64,000 bases of DNA from Capillidium heterosporum (taxonomy: Eukaryota; Entomophthoromycota; Entomophthoromycetes; Entomophthorales; Capillidiaceae), in NCBI GenBank assembly GCA_016630905.1, contig WBMQ01000007.1:434001-498000 (forward strand). The letters run 5' to 3'. A program made the position numbers and the translations under genes. Within the stretch, counting starts at the first letter, position 1, and each line of letters starts with the position of its first letter. The notes below the pieces were generated by a model that saw only the letters and a program-made list of their open reading frames with translations, did no database searches and was not told the DNA's origin. Of this stretch, positions 26,701-37,779 are shown piece by piece.

Positions 26701-29700
26701 TAGCTCCTATTTTCTTTTGATCTGGAATTTAATACTGGAGGTAAAGAACTTTTATGGTATAGGTCAATTGAACTTATACAACTCCATTGTCTGGATCAGT
26801 TAATAGTTGCAATTTATAGTAATTGAATATTTTTTGTATGTGATATATGATAAATACCGATTGAAGAAAGTCAAAAACGGAACATATTTTACAATTTGAG
26901 CTTTGCTACAATAGTTTTTACTCATTAAAACGCTACTCTGATGATACCGTCGATGAAATTGGATGCTAGCTCCGTCCTAATTATCGGTCTAGCTTCATCT
27001 ACCTTGTCTAGATAAATTGGACCGATTAAGCGAGATCGAACTAGTGCTCATCCTTTGGAAAAAAGTAATTAAACTAGGCTATTATCCTTATTCCTCGATT
27101 GTATAATCGAGAATTGGATGTCATTATCAAGTATGTACGCATCCTTATTTCAAACATCAGCTTTTGTACTTAGAAAACATTTTCAATAGAAAGTTCTATA
27201 AAGCATAGTTTCAACCTAAAGACACCCATTTCAAATTTGCAAGTAGGAATCGAGCGAAGTAATATCATTTCGTTGTATTTTCAAAACTTTATGTTACTAC
27301 TTTTATACTTTCGACATAATAAACTTATACTTGAGAACTGTTGAATTTATTAATTTGAAACCCTTTTGTTTGTAATAAAAGCCTTCGTCTTTACTAAGTA
27401 AATGGAAGAAGGATGGAATAGCAAACTATATATATCGAAGTTTAAGGTACGGATTGAAATTAGAAATATACTTTTGTATATGAGTTAAAAGTATGGTGGG
27501 TCGTAGTAAATCTTTGGAGCATAAATTTTAATATCTACTAAAAGGGCAACCTTGCTTCTTTACTACAAGACAATATTGGTATTGAAATGCTAGGAAGTCT
27601 AAATTGTATTGGATATGACACGCTTATACGAAAGCTTATTTTAAAGCTATATTAGGTAGGTATAAGCTCAACTATTTCATAGGACAGTAACATTGCGGCA
27701 TTGTGTGGAATACCATTCCCATCTATACACTGAAAATGCCATTACGTCGGTAGGAAATTGGATTACCTTTGCCTATAGATAAAAGCCGTGGATATTTCCT
27801 TTTGCCATCAATACATTGCAATCCAACCCCTTTTAATACAAATACTAATTTACTGACATAAATGACTATCCTATTGCTATATACTTACTCGACTATACTA
27901 AACCTAAACGTATTTTTTCATGCTGGAACCCCTATTGTCGATTCTTCATCTACTCTTAAATTAAAACTTCGGCAATCTACCGACAAGCTACTTATTAGAT
28001 GTAGCTGCTCTCAAACATACCTACATATACGCTACTCATGTTTCATTTGGAGGTTGAGTACCATCGGACTTGGTAGTAGTTTTGATTGGATTTGAGATAT
28101 ATTGAGTAAATGCTATCGAAAGTTGGGTAATTTGAATAATTCCGCTATGGGGAAAGTTACTCCGATAAAATATTGGCTGTTTAAGAAGGAGACTGACATC
28201 TGTAATGCTGGAAAGGTATCATTATAGTCTACTATATACGAATACTCAATGAATTATAGGTTTGCAGTATATACTATTCTAAATCCAATAGTATATCTTT
28301 ATCATATACAAAGCTACATCGAACAGCCATTGCATAGAAAGCGGTGGAGGATCTACATATCTAATTTGGGTTTACTGTTTTGTCAATGTTGCGCGGGTTA
28401 ACATACTTTTATTTACAAGGCATACTAAATGGGTAGCATTGCTAGATTCCTGGTTCAATATGGCGGCTTTAAAATTACGAATGGGCAGCATGTTTCAACT
28501 CCAATCGGATCATGCTAATATAGGTAAATTAATGTACAATTAAAATATGTCGAATTGCCAACTTCGAATGGTATAGGGAGCTAGTTGTCGACAGTCTAAG
28601 AAAATTAACTTTTGGCGTTGCATAGCATCAAGTAGCCAGTTCAACTGCAATTTCACTAACGTTTGACTGTATACTTGTAAAGTTGAAATGTTTAATGTCG
28701 TTACATAAAAGGCAACATATGCCGGTAATGTTGGCATAAATGTTGTGTAAGGGGTGATACCGGTAGCTTTAGGATATAAATGTAAAGTTTGCTTTAATTT
28801 TGCTTGCTAAAATGTTTCGGTTCAGCCCCTAATCAGCATTTTCAAATGAAACCTGGCATATATTCCAAATTAAGAACCCATCCGAGTTCTTTGAATACGG
28901 CCCAAAATGGAAAAAAGCTTAATGTTGGGGAAAGTTAAAGCTATGTGTGGAAAACTTGGTGGCAATTTTATTTTCATCTGGTAGTTTTGGGAATTAGCAT
29001 CGATACATCCAATCGTTCTATTGTAGCTTGTTGTCGTTGCGATGAGGGCCACTAATTGATAGCCGCATCAATTTTCATAACACTTTTAGCGTTTGTAATG
29101 GGAATGCTACTCTGTTTAACAAAGCTGAATAATTCTGTATAGCTGAGCTTGTAGAGAATTTACAGTTCAGCTAAACAGGGCAGTACTATAGGATACAGGG
29201 CTAGGCCCTCATGACATGAGATCCATTTTGGAGCCTTTAATAAATTCCAAACCAACCCTTTATTTTTACATATGTGGTAATGCAATAGATAAAGTTTCTA
29301 TTTATATTCGAGCAGTAAGACGGGTCTCCTTTAAGCTACTTCAATTTCCGCACCTGCTGAAACCTAATAATTCCTATATACGTGTTGTACTTTTGAATTG
29401 GGGCGAAATGAATATCAGTATGACTTATTCCTATAAATGATTGTACATTAGGTATTGTGGAGCACGTGGTCATGTCTTTATTAAATAGTTCCACGATATC
29501 TCAATAAATTTTGAATTAGTTAGTGGGTATAGTAAAACTTGCTAAAGAATTTAGTTCCAAATCCACTATACTAAATTATAGGGACATTGAGCGGCTTTTG
29601 TATACCTACAATGAATTTGGCCAACATATACTAGCTTTGTAAGGTGTCAAGTACATTACAGTCTAGACTTTTTTCACGTATTTATAATTGATATACATGT

Positions 29701-30564
29701 TCCCTTCGATGCCTTTACCACCATGCCCCAAAATCCACATTGCTTTACAGGTTCAAAAAAAGCCTCAAGCAGAAAATTAAATAGATATTTTTGAATCAGA
29801 AATCCGGAATATTTTTTCATCTTTTGATGGGATAAGCACCATGTTTTCTAGAACTAAATTCGTTCAATCAGAAATAATATACGTAAAAAGAAGCTACTTT
29901 TTAGACTCTAGGTATCGATAAAATTACTTGAAAGTGCTCTATATAGCCTATGACAACTTTACCAGGACTACAACTATAAGAAATATATTTTATAAAGTAG
30001 AATGCAGCTTGATATTTTGCTATAAATTACTATATCGTTACTAGTCTAAATTTCAAGAAATACTCTTGTAATAAATTTTGAGATGTGTGTACTACAATTA
30101 GCTAGGTTAAATCATATCGAAAGGCAATATTTTCAATCAATATATGATACTTGTACAGTTTATAGATACGCATATTTCTATATGTTAAATTGTTGTTAGT
30201 AATAGCCAGGACAACGGTTCAGATAGTAATATTTTATTTCTTTAGTGCCTAGACAAATTGGTAACTAAACATATACTCCTTTGGCATCAAGTGTACTATC
30301 AAAATCTATAAATCTTTTATCAAAAGGATATCTTTGATGACCTAATATCGATCGAAGTCCTTTTTTATACGTTATAAATGTATATCTATGACTTAATCTA
30401 AATGAGGATATATTTTATCAACTACTATATTTAAAAAGTTATGCTAAAGTGCAGATACATAGGTATATCAACACAATGTATTATAAAAAAGATCAAGGCT
30501 CTTGACGGAAAATAGAATGCAAGAGCCTAGGAATAAATGATACCAAATAAAAATATCAAAAAGA
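23732..30564. other. 6.8-kb gene-poor stretch
   Basis: Long AT-rich region with only short, scattered open frames (for example 26211-26462, 26494-26703, 27862-28095, 28540-28737). None has a recognisable domain, biased codon use or convincing neighbouring exons. A short imperfect direct repeat is present at about 24012-24033 and 24133-24154. I see no transposase or reverse-transcriptase motif. Confidence 0.55.
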
Positions 30565-30636
30565 AGGTCTCGCCGAGGATCGAACTCGGATTAACGGAAT
30601 CAGAATCCGATGTGATAGCCATTACACTACGAAACC
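30565..30636 (-). tRNA. tRNA-Gln (anticodon CUG)
   Basis: A complete cloverleaf on the minus strand starting GGTTTCG and ending CGAGACC, with a 7-bp acceptor stem containing one G-U pair. It has a normal D arm (TAGTGTAATGGCTATCA), an anticodon loop TTCTGAT giving CTG, and a T arm ATCCGAGTTCGATCCTCGG. The anticodon decodes CAG, so the tRNA is Gln. There is no intron. The first anticodon-stem pair is U-U, a small irregularity. A T run just beyond the 3' end (plus-strand A run at 30557-30563) is in the right place for RNA polymerase III termination. Confidence 0.93.
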
Positions 30637-31183
30637 TTAAAAGGTTCTCTAGTATAAATATATATAGCATATATTTTATACAAATCTGAGTGAATTATAG
30701 CTATTATTTGATAGATATATAAAGTAGTCTATGTTGAATTTATACTTGTACCATTTTAAATATCCTTAGTTGATTATATTACACTGAATTAGGGCATTGC
30801 AATTCTTTCGATATTAAGGCTTGCTTTCTTTTCAAAAATGATATTCCCTATGTAAACATCTTCAAATTCGATATTAATAATAGATATAGCACTGGGGTTC
30901 CTAATCCTCATATACATCTGTCAGTTGTTAACATTGCTTGATTTATATTTACTGAGAAAATACTGATGTTGATTAAACTATTTACATAGATTCTATCTAG
31001 CCACAGTACTAACCTGTTAGCTTCCTTATATCACTATTAGATCTTGCAAATAATACTGCTTATACTTTACATATATATATAGAATATTAATATATACACT
31101 ATAGCAATCTTGTAAGATATTTAAAAAGAGTATAAGATTTTATTAAAAGATGAAAGCTGCATAGATAAGAAAATATATAAAAG
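30637..31183. other. Intergenic, AT-rich
   Basis: Spacer between the tRNA and the 3' end of MET16, with TA-rich runs. No gene is seen. Confidence 0.6.
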
Positions 31184-31963
31184 TTAAGTAGACACCGGGT
31201 TAATCGGTTTGAAGCTGGCTTTCATCTTGAAGTAGTCTTTGTGGAGGCCACACTCGGTTTTAGTTTTACCGGCCCACCTTCCACTACGTTCGTCGTTTGC
31301 ATCCTTGCTAGGCAGAGTGGAGTGATAGTCCCCAATAGATAGATAGCCTTGGTCTAAAAGTGGGTTGTAGGGGACGTCATGTTCAGTTACATACTCCTTG
31401 ACCTGGGCAAAGGTCCAGTTAGCTAATGGATTGATCTTGAGCAGACCGGTAGAGTCCTTCTCGATGATGGGGATCTGTGAGCGCGCACCTTTCTGACTTT
31501 TACGTCTGCCGGTGAAGACGGCGTTGACTTTAAGTTCCTCGTAAGCACGGTTAGCTGGTTCAACCTTGACTAGGTAGTCGTAGCTATCCTCATCGGTATC
31601 CCATAGACTTTCGCCATATTTGGTAGCGAACTCCTGCTTCGTTGTACATTGGTTAGGCTGGTAGGTATGGATTGTGGCCTGATACTTGGACTCTACTCGC
31701 TTGACTAAAGCCAAAGTTTCGTCAAAGTGGTGTAAAGTATCGACGAAGATGAGGTCGATGGGATGCGACGATGTAGAGTCCGATTTCAACTTGGATACAA
31801 TGTCAGTAATCACCAGACCCGTTAGACCAAAGGCTGTCGTTTGGAAGAGGTTGGGGATGGTGAGCATGGCCCACTCGATGACCTTCTGGGGAGAAGCCGC
31901 GTTGAGCTTGGCATTCAGGAACTTGAGATGTGTCTCCGTGAATTCTAAGGTTGGATTGGACAT
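31184..31963 (-). CDS. MET16: Phosphoadenylyl-sulfate (PAPS) reductase
   Basis: Cytosolic enzyme of sulfate assimilation that reduces PAPS to sulfite and PAP using thioredoxin. A single exon of 259 residues matches the usual length for fungal Met16/CysH. The N-terminal half has the nucleotide-binding fold (TTAFGLTGLVITDIVSKL, then IDLIFVDTLHHFDETLALV). The sequence VFTGRRKSQKGARSQIPIIE carries the conserved GRR and RxxIP substrate elements, followed by KINPLANWTFAQVKEYV and VPYNPLLDQGYLSIGD. The catalytic ECGLH motif is at about residues 237-241. This is the single-cysteine PAPS type; the extra cysteine pairs of the iron-sulfur APS-reductase type are absent. No Cbf1-type CACGTG is seen in the region just upstream. 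Confidence 0.97.
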   Translation of the reverse strand: MSNPTLEFTETHLKFLNAKLNAASPQKVIEWAMLTIPNLFQTTAFGLTGLVITDIVSKLKSDSTSSHPIDLIFVDTLHHFDETLALVKRVESKYQATIHTYQPNQCTTKQEFATKYGESLWDTDEDSYDYLVKVEPANRAYEELKVNAVFTGRRKSQKGARSQIPIIEKDSTGLLKINPLANWTFAQVKEYVTEHDVPYNPLLDQGYLSIGDYHSTLPSKDANDERSGRWAGKTKTECGLHKDYFKMKASFKPINPVST

Positions 31964-33054
31964 GCTAAATTTTCAGATGTGAAGAGAAGGTAAATTCAAT
32001 ATTCTAACAAGTAGTAAAGGTAATTGTAACAAAATATGTTCATCAATTTATAGGGCTTATCTTCTCAACCGATTAAAAATCAAAATTTTAATTTGTAAAA
32101 GCTTCATTCCATTATCAAAACGTCAATTCCTAAGCGGATGGTGCCATTAAGATGGGAGGTTGCACAATCGTATATCAGTTCACTATCCCCCACCATCTAA
32201 AACGATGGCTAAACACGACTGTTATGAAGTAAGAGACTGCCTGGCTATTTCACCCATTCGCTACAATAGTTAGTCTCACAATGTAGTTATCGGTTTTGTT
32301 GTGGAGCTTACATAGTATATCTTTAAAACCCTATACCAAAAGGACTGTACAATATGTTCATTGGATAATTCCTTAATTCAAATAGCGTGATGTTTATGCT
32401 TTGATTATATCTCAGTAGCTAGGCTTGTTTGTTTAGTAATGGAGTTCTAGGTTTGCTATAAAGGCAAACATGAAAATTATGTTGGGCCTGTTTTTTCAAT
32501 AAAGTATACCTAGAATGTGCACTCATCCCTACCATATACTTGTAGAATATTCTTCCACCTGAAAGAGCTTTTTACTGAGCATTTATATTAATAGTCGCGA
32601 ATACCAGATAAAGCTATGTAAATGCTTTACTACCTCTATATGAAGCTGTATCCATAGTTATGTACGCTGCTATAAAATTTTTGCATGGCTGAAAATCTGG
32701 GAATAGACACCTACAATGAAAATATAGTTCAGGTTTTGACGACGAATAAATTGCTTGTTTTTATCGATTTTTACCAATTAATCATTTAGCCCCAAAAAAT
32801 GTACTTCTATATATTCAAGAAAATTCATTTGATGGGTTTAAATGTGACAAAGTTACAAATAAGCAAATTTTATTTGCTATACAAAATCACCACCAAGGGG
32901 CAAAAGTGTCAAGGAAGAAATTATTATATGATTGCTATTCAAACTCAGCAAATCAAGATTACATAATCAGAATAAGTAGCCTATTTCAATACAATTAGAA
33001 TAGACAAAGCAAGTTTGAAGATAATCATAAGTATCAAATAGACATACGAAGAAA
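31964..33054. other. Divergent promoter region
   Basis: About 1.1 kb between the starts of MET16 (-) and the unrecognised gene at 33055 (+). It must include both promoters. I recognise no site with confidence. Confidence 0.55.
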
Positions 33055-34160
33055 ATGAATGAGTACGACCAGATTGCTACTTTAGATTTTGATCAAGCGA
33101 TACAAGGTAACTTCTTAAATTAAATAAAATGTAGCATGGTAATTTAACTCAGTTCAACATCTAACTAAACGGTATACTTTATCTATAGATAAGGCTGCTC
33201 AACAAAACTTGGGGTATGTACCGCAACTCTCAACTCGACATCGAAAGTAAGTATGGGACCCCAGCAACTTGTAAAAACATTAATGGAAGGCCTACCTTCC
33301 TTTGTCAACTTCTACATGAAGGAGCAAGGGTAACGACAGTTTAGACTTGATTTCGGTGCAGAAAGTTGAAGGATGGATGGCCAAAAAAGTCTCCAAGAGT
33401 AAGTCAAAAAATAGCACCTTGTTGATGATGGGAGTGGATATAGCTATAAAGGTCAGTGTTAACGATAAAGAGCGTCAAGGTACAAATACCAACAAACATA
33501 GAGTATGTCAGGTCATCATTATCAGTAAACCTATCCAAGGTAACTTGGCGCTACTTATTTTCTTTTAGTAACTCGATTTTTTTGGCTATCAGACAATGTA
33601 AGTCAAATAATTTTTGTAAAGGGCAATAGCCAGGTCACCTCTCTCTGCCTCAACTACATCCAAGACACTTTCGACGTAACAATAAGCCAGTTCTTCATTG
33701 CGAGTCATCGCCTTCAAGAGTTCTTCAACAAGCTGCTAAGTTTAATACTCAGTCTACCGATCCAGGCCAGTGACCTTAAATACTCCATAGCCCTTACCTT
33801 TGAGTTTATGTTAGACCTGACCCAAGGCCAATCTAGTTTAAAAACTTTGGATATGGTGCTACCGTTAGCTCCATTGAAGCAATCCTTCCAGAGGTAGCTA
33901 ATATATATACTTAACTCTAATCTAGATTTAGAATTCAGGAGATAGAAGATGAGCAAGATGTCAGCACAAAGCTCTATAACCTAATGGCGACAAAATTTGC
34001 TGCCAAGCTAGGATTCGGTTTAAATCTGCTAAAGCTGACCAAAGCTGCCCTACCGTTTATCATCATCCACAACTTGGGCAAGGTGAAGCTGCTGCACTAT
34101 CCTGACTTGAGCAGCTCCTATCCCCATCTGCTGGCCCTATTGCTGGCGTTGGCTCTCTAG
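33055..34160 (+). CDS. Unrecognised multi-exon gene
   Basis: Exons are visible as coherent coding blocks: MNEYDQIATLDFDQAIQ from 33055, KAAQQNLGYVPQ near 33190, QQLVKTLMEGLPSFVNFYMK near 33260, KVEGWMAKKVSKSKSK near 33363, and LCLNYIQDTFDVTISQFF through PLAPLKQSFQR at about 33642-33895. The last exon (ELEDEQDV-like acidic stretch, then KLYNLMATKFAAKLGFGLNL) ends LLALLLALAL at the TAG 34158-34160. Donor and acceptor signals flank most blocks. The block ending at 33330 leaves one base too many (GGG), and the junction near 33235-33260 is unclear. The C-terminal 70 residues are hydrophobic and helical. I do not know the family. A membrane-associated protein is possible, but that is inference. Confidence 0.55.
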
Positions 34161-34380
34161 CTTTGCCTCATTAGTTACGGAAATTTTGTTTCAAATATAT
34201 ATTATCTATCTATTGAGCATATCGTTTAAAAAATAAAGTTTACACATATTTTATTGCAAAGTAGTTCTATTATCGGTAACAGATAAAAAATATTAAATAA
34301 AATTGTATGGACATAAAGCTAACGTTGGTTAACCCAGGTAGCCTTTGAAAGCAAAATTTCTGGAAAAACCCAAATTCAAC

Positions 34381-35859
34381 CTAACTTCCTGTCAGTGCCT
34401 TACAGAGCATGACCCCATGGTTGACTTGGTAGTTGCAGAGAGTGGGTTCCAGGAAGTAGGCGGTGACGGCAGCTAAAGTTATACCTAGGGTGTCCGCTAC
34501 CGAAGCGACCCCCATGGCAAACTCCCTTAAATTTTCAGGTAGCTCGGAATTGATCTTACGGAAGGCGTTGGCGTAGGCCGCACCACCAAAGAGACCTACC
34601 CACAAAGTAACTAGCAGTGTAAGGTAGACCGAGCTATGGAATGTCAAGGTAGCCTGAAGCACTAATACAAGCAATGTCATACATTGGGCTAAATCCAGTA
34701 GCCACAATCGTTCAATAGGAAAAACGGAGCCGGAAGACCTGGACACCATAACCCCCAGTTGATATACAAACTGGTAGTACACATAATGCTCGCGCAGCTC
34801 CAAGAACGGAGTCTCATCTAACGGAAAAAGTAGGACGGGGGATATTCCTTGGTTAATAGTGTACTCGGCCCAAAAGACTATGAGTAGCGGTAACATGTAG
34901 GGTAAGATGAGTCCCTTAACCAATTGGATTCGTTCCATCAATGGAAGGTTCTCAGGTCGGATGGAGTGGGTCGCCACGTCAAAGGTCTTTGGCGGTTGAT
35001 TGGAAGTGTAGTTCAATATGGAGTCGGAAGAACTACACTCGAACCCAGTTCGATCAGTCGAGTAGCGTGGCGATATTGGCGTATGTGGACCGGGTGAGTT
35101 GCTTCTTCGGTACTCGCCAAAGTTGATACGCGCCTTCTCGATGTCGACATAGGGATGTGTCATCCAGAAGAAGAAGCTTACTAGCATTAGCAATGGTGCC
35201 ATTGAGCAAATTAGCATCGTCGTGCGGCTACTTAATCCAAACCAGGTAGAGAGGGCAAGGTATGCCAAAGATCCAGTTACACCGGCAGCACCTGTGCCCG
35301 AAGACCAAGGAGTGACGACGTCGTGGTCGTAAAATGAAGCCAACGCCAAAAAGGTAATCTCGCCGAGGCCCGAACCAGCTGAGCTAACCAAAATACCTAA
35401 AAGCTGTACGGTCAAGCTCTGGCCCAAGGCAACTGCATACAGCGAAAACATGGCAGAAAGGACGACCATAACTATGCGGTAGCGGTAGGGGATGGCATGC
35501 ATGGAGTAGGGCATCAAAAGCTTTACTAGGAATGTAGGTACTATGTTAGCTAGGAGGACAATGGCTTTGGGAAGGTTGGTACCGACAATGTCGGCAGCTG
35601 CTGATAAAAATACGACGTAGGTGAAGTTGTTAATCATACCTAACTAGAACTTTAGTGCTTGTGAATTAAATGTATGCAAAAAGCAATTGAAATATATATA
35701 TTTGTTACCATTTGTAAAGAAAGCTAGTTGGTTATAGAACTTGACGCGTTCCAAGCTCTTGTCGTTATTTTCGTTGAAATCATTATCCAAGGTCTCATGT
35801 TCCAGAAGCCGGTCATCGTATTCAGAATTTGCTAGTCCCATAGCTCTTAGTGCTTTCAA
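34381..35859 (-). CDS. BTN1: CLN3/battenin family protein Btn1
   Basis: Multi-pass membrane protein of the vacuole/lysosome and Golgi linked to pH and basic-amino-acid balance. Two exons (35859-35709 and 35639-34381) give 469 residues, near the family size of about 430-440. The splice creates FFTNGMINNFTYVVFLSAA, matching the conserved GLINNxxYVVxLSAA block. Other hallmarks follow: VLLANIVPTFLVKLLMPY, SAGSGLGEITFLALASFYD and the diagnostic WSSGTGAAGVTGSLAYL. About ten hydrophobic segments are present. A Ser/Pro-rich hydrophilic loop (GEYRRSNSPGPHTP...) sits between two of them, somewhat long for the family. The N-terminus is acidic and has no signal peptide. An alternative start at the seventh codon is possible. 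Confidence 0.95.
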
Positions 35860-36300
35860 TTAGACTGGTAAAGTTGCTGAAGGATAGTCTCAATTTAGTC
35901 TAGCTATTTTGGGTTTAATTTAGTTCAGTTCTGAAAAGGAAGGTTGGAAAAGGCGTCGATGAAACTGAAGTTGGTGTTCATTTTCAAGCATTCTGTGGTT
36001 CAGAAGTTGGTGAAATGGAATGGGTCTAGAATTTTATGGCTTCATTTTTACAGCTATGCTGAAGTTTGTAGAAAAGGATAGACATAGAAGCTGGAACTCT
36101 AAAACACAATGTAGGAAGTTATGCTGGTGAATGTTACTGTAGAAGTTTTTTATCCACAATACTATATCTACTATCTTTGCGCCACCACTAATAACATTCA
36201 AAATATAATCATATACTCTAAATTATGCAACAGAGGTTAATATACTAAATGGCTTTTGTGAAAGGCCTTAGATTATTCTATATAACTAACAGGCCTCCAA
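35860..36300. other. Upstream region of BTN1
   Basis: AT-rich sequence between the BTN1 start and the left end of the degenerate duplication. No gene is seen. Confidence 0.5.
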
Positions 36301-36387
36301 AACGACTTTATCTGCTTAGCTCAAATCAAGTATAAAATTGAGGTTAGATACAGATTGACATCTTTTAAGAAAACTTCAGAAGTTACA

Positions 36388-36640
36388 ATAAAGTTCACTA
36401 GTTTTCTAACCATCACCATCGTCACCTTCTAAGCTTTAGATCGAAGCAGCTAAATGTGACAAGAACTTGATTAGCATCGTTGAACTTTACTTGAAGAACC
36501 GTGACGTGTACATTAAAAAGCGTGGAACTGATACCGTCTGCCTATGCAAGGAACATTTTAATATCCTAGACTACTACAACGTATGTCTTAACGATGAAGA
36601 GTACTAAAGTAAGCGCAAATTACAAGAATTTACACACCTT
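36388..36640 (+). pseudogene. Dead copy of the GPI-anchored wall protein gene
   Basis: Relic of the gene at 18513-18974. The start codon is ATA instead of ATG (36388). The signal-peptide region has a small deletion and a stop. The body still reads AAKCDKNLISIVELYLKNRD, GTDTVCLCKEHFNIL and NVCLNDEEY, followed by a TAA where the intact gene has CAG (Q). Four of the eight cysteines are lost to change, and the last is lost with the deleted Ser/Thr stalk and GPI tail. Many differences are transitions toward A or T. No function as a protein is expected. Confidence 0.9.
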
Positions 36641-37779
36641 TAAGATTTGTGATGTTTCTTTAATCTAACACTTCAATGCGAATTGTTATTATTACTATAC
36701 TTAATAAACTAAATTTGATTAATATACATATAGTAATTAATACTAGTACTTTATTGGCTATTTTACATTTATATGAAGTTGATGCTTTGGATTTACTTGT
36801 TACTATCGTATTTTCTTTTATATTGATATATAATTTTGTAAAGGTAGAAAAGTTTATACAAGTTGGATTTAGGCACTTCCATCCAAACCTAGTAGTAAGA
36901 GTTGTCTAAGTTAAATAGTTAATCCAATATAAAAAGGTAATGGTTGGAGTGATTTTATATATGGTCGAGGCAACTAACAAAAGCTGAGTTAATGTAGAGC
37001 TTGAAGTTGGAGTTACTAAGATCGAAGTTGATTTAAGCTAAATATTCTGTGAGGCAGGTATAGCAAGTAAACTCAACTAGTGTATAAGAGTTATGATTAG
37101 TAGCACCAAAGCAGCTTAAGGGCATTGGGTACAGAAACAGAATCTTAGTTAAATACAGTATAATTGAGGGCATGGTTGAGGGTACCATAACTAAATTGAC
37201 TACTGAATGCACCGAGGTAGTGGTTGTAGGCTGAGTTTACTATCTAATTTTTGACCATATAGTGTAGTTGGAGGCTATCTAAAGCTTATCACATTGCTGA
37301 TATCAATTAACTTTAAATTAAAGTTTAACTGTATTATCTGTTGCTTCATTACACCCAAATAGAAAAAATATATAAAAAGGTAATTGTAAAAAATTTCGAT
37401 TTTATATGAATGAAGACTGGCTTTCATATTCAAAGTGGTATATACTACAATACCAACTAGCCTTGAAGAAATAAACATTTTGGCCTGTTAAGTGTTTTGC
37501 TCCGATATGTAATGTAATTCAATAAAATATCTTCCAAATTACATAGTAAATATGTCAATATAAAGGTTTTTATTAAACTAGCATTCAGTAAATTTGGAGT
37601 TTTCATTATAGAAGCTTATGGTAAATTCTTTGAATATTGCAGCTTTAACTGTTATTATCCAGTAGAATGGAAACGTATTACGAGCTTTCATTTGCTTAAT
37701 AGTTTAGGTTTGCATAATCAGCCAATAAAGTTTATTTAGTAGTAAAGCATGTCAAAACATAAAATAACCTAACAAAAGA

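Noticed and set aside
23732-30564. CRISPR array, virus or plasmid element in the gene desert
   Set aside because: No regular repeats, no polymerase or capsid-like frames; the genome is eukaryotic and the region is simply AT-rich.
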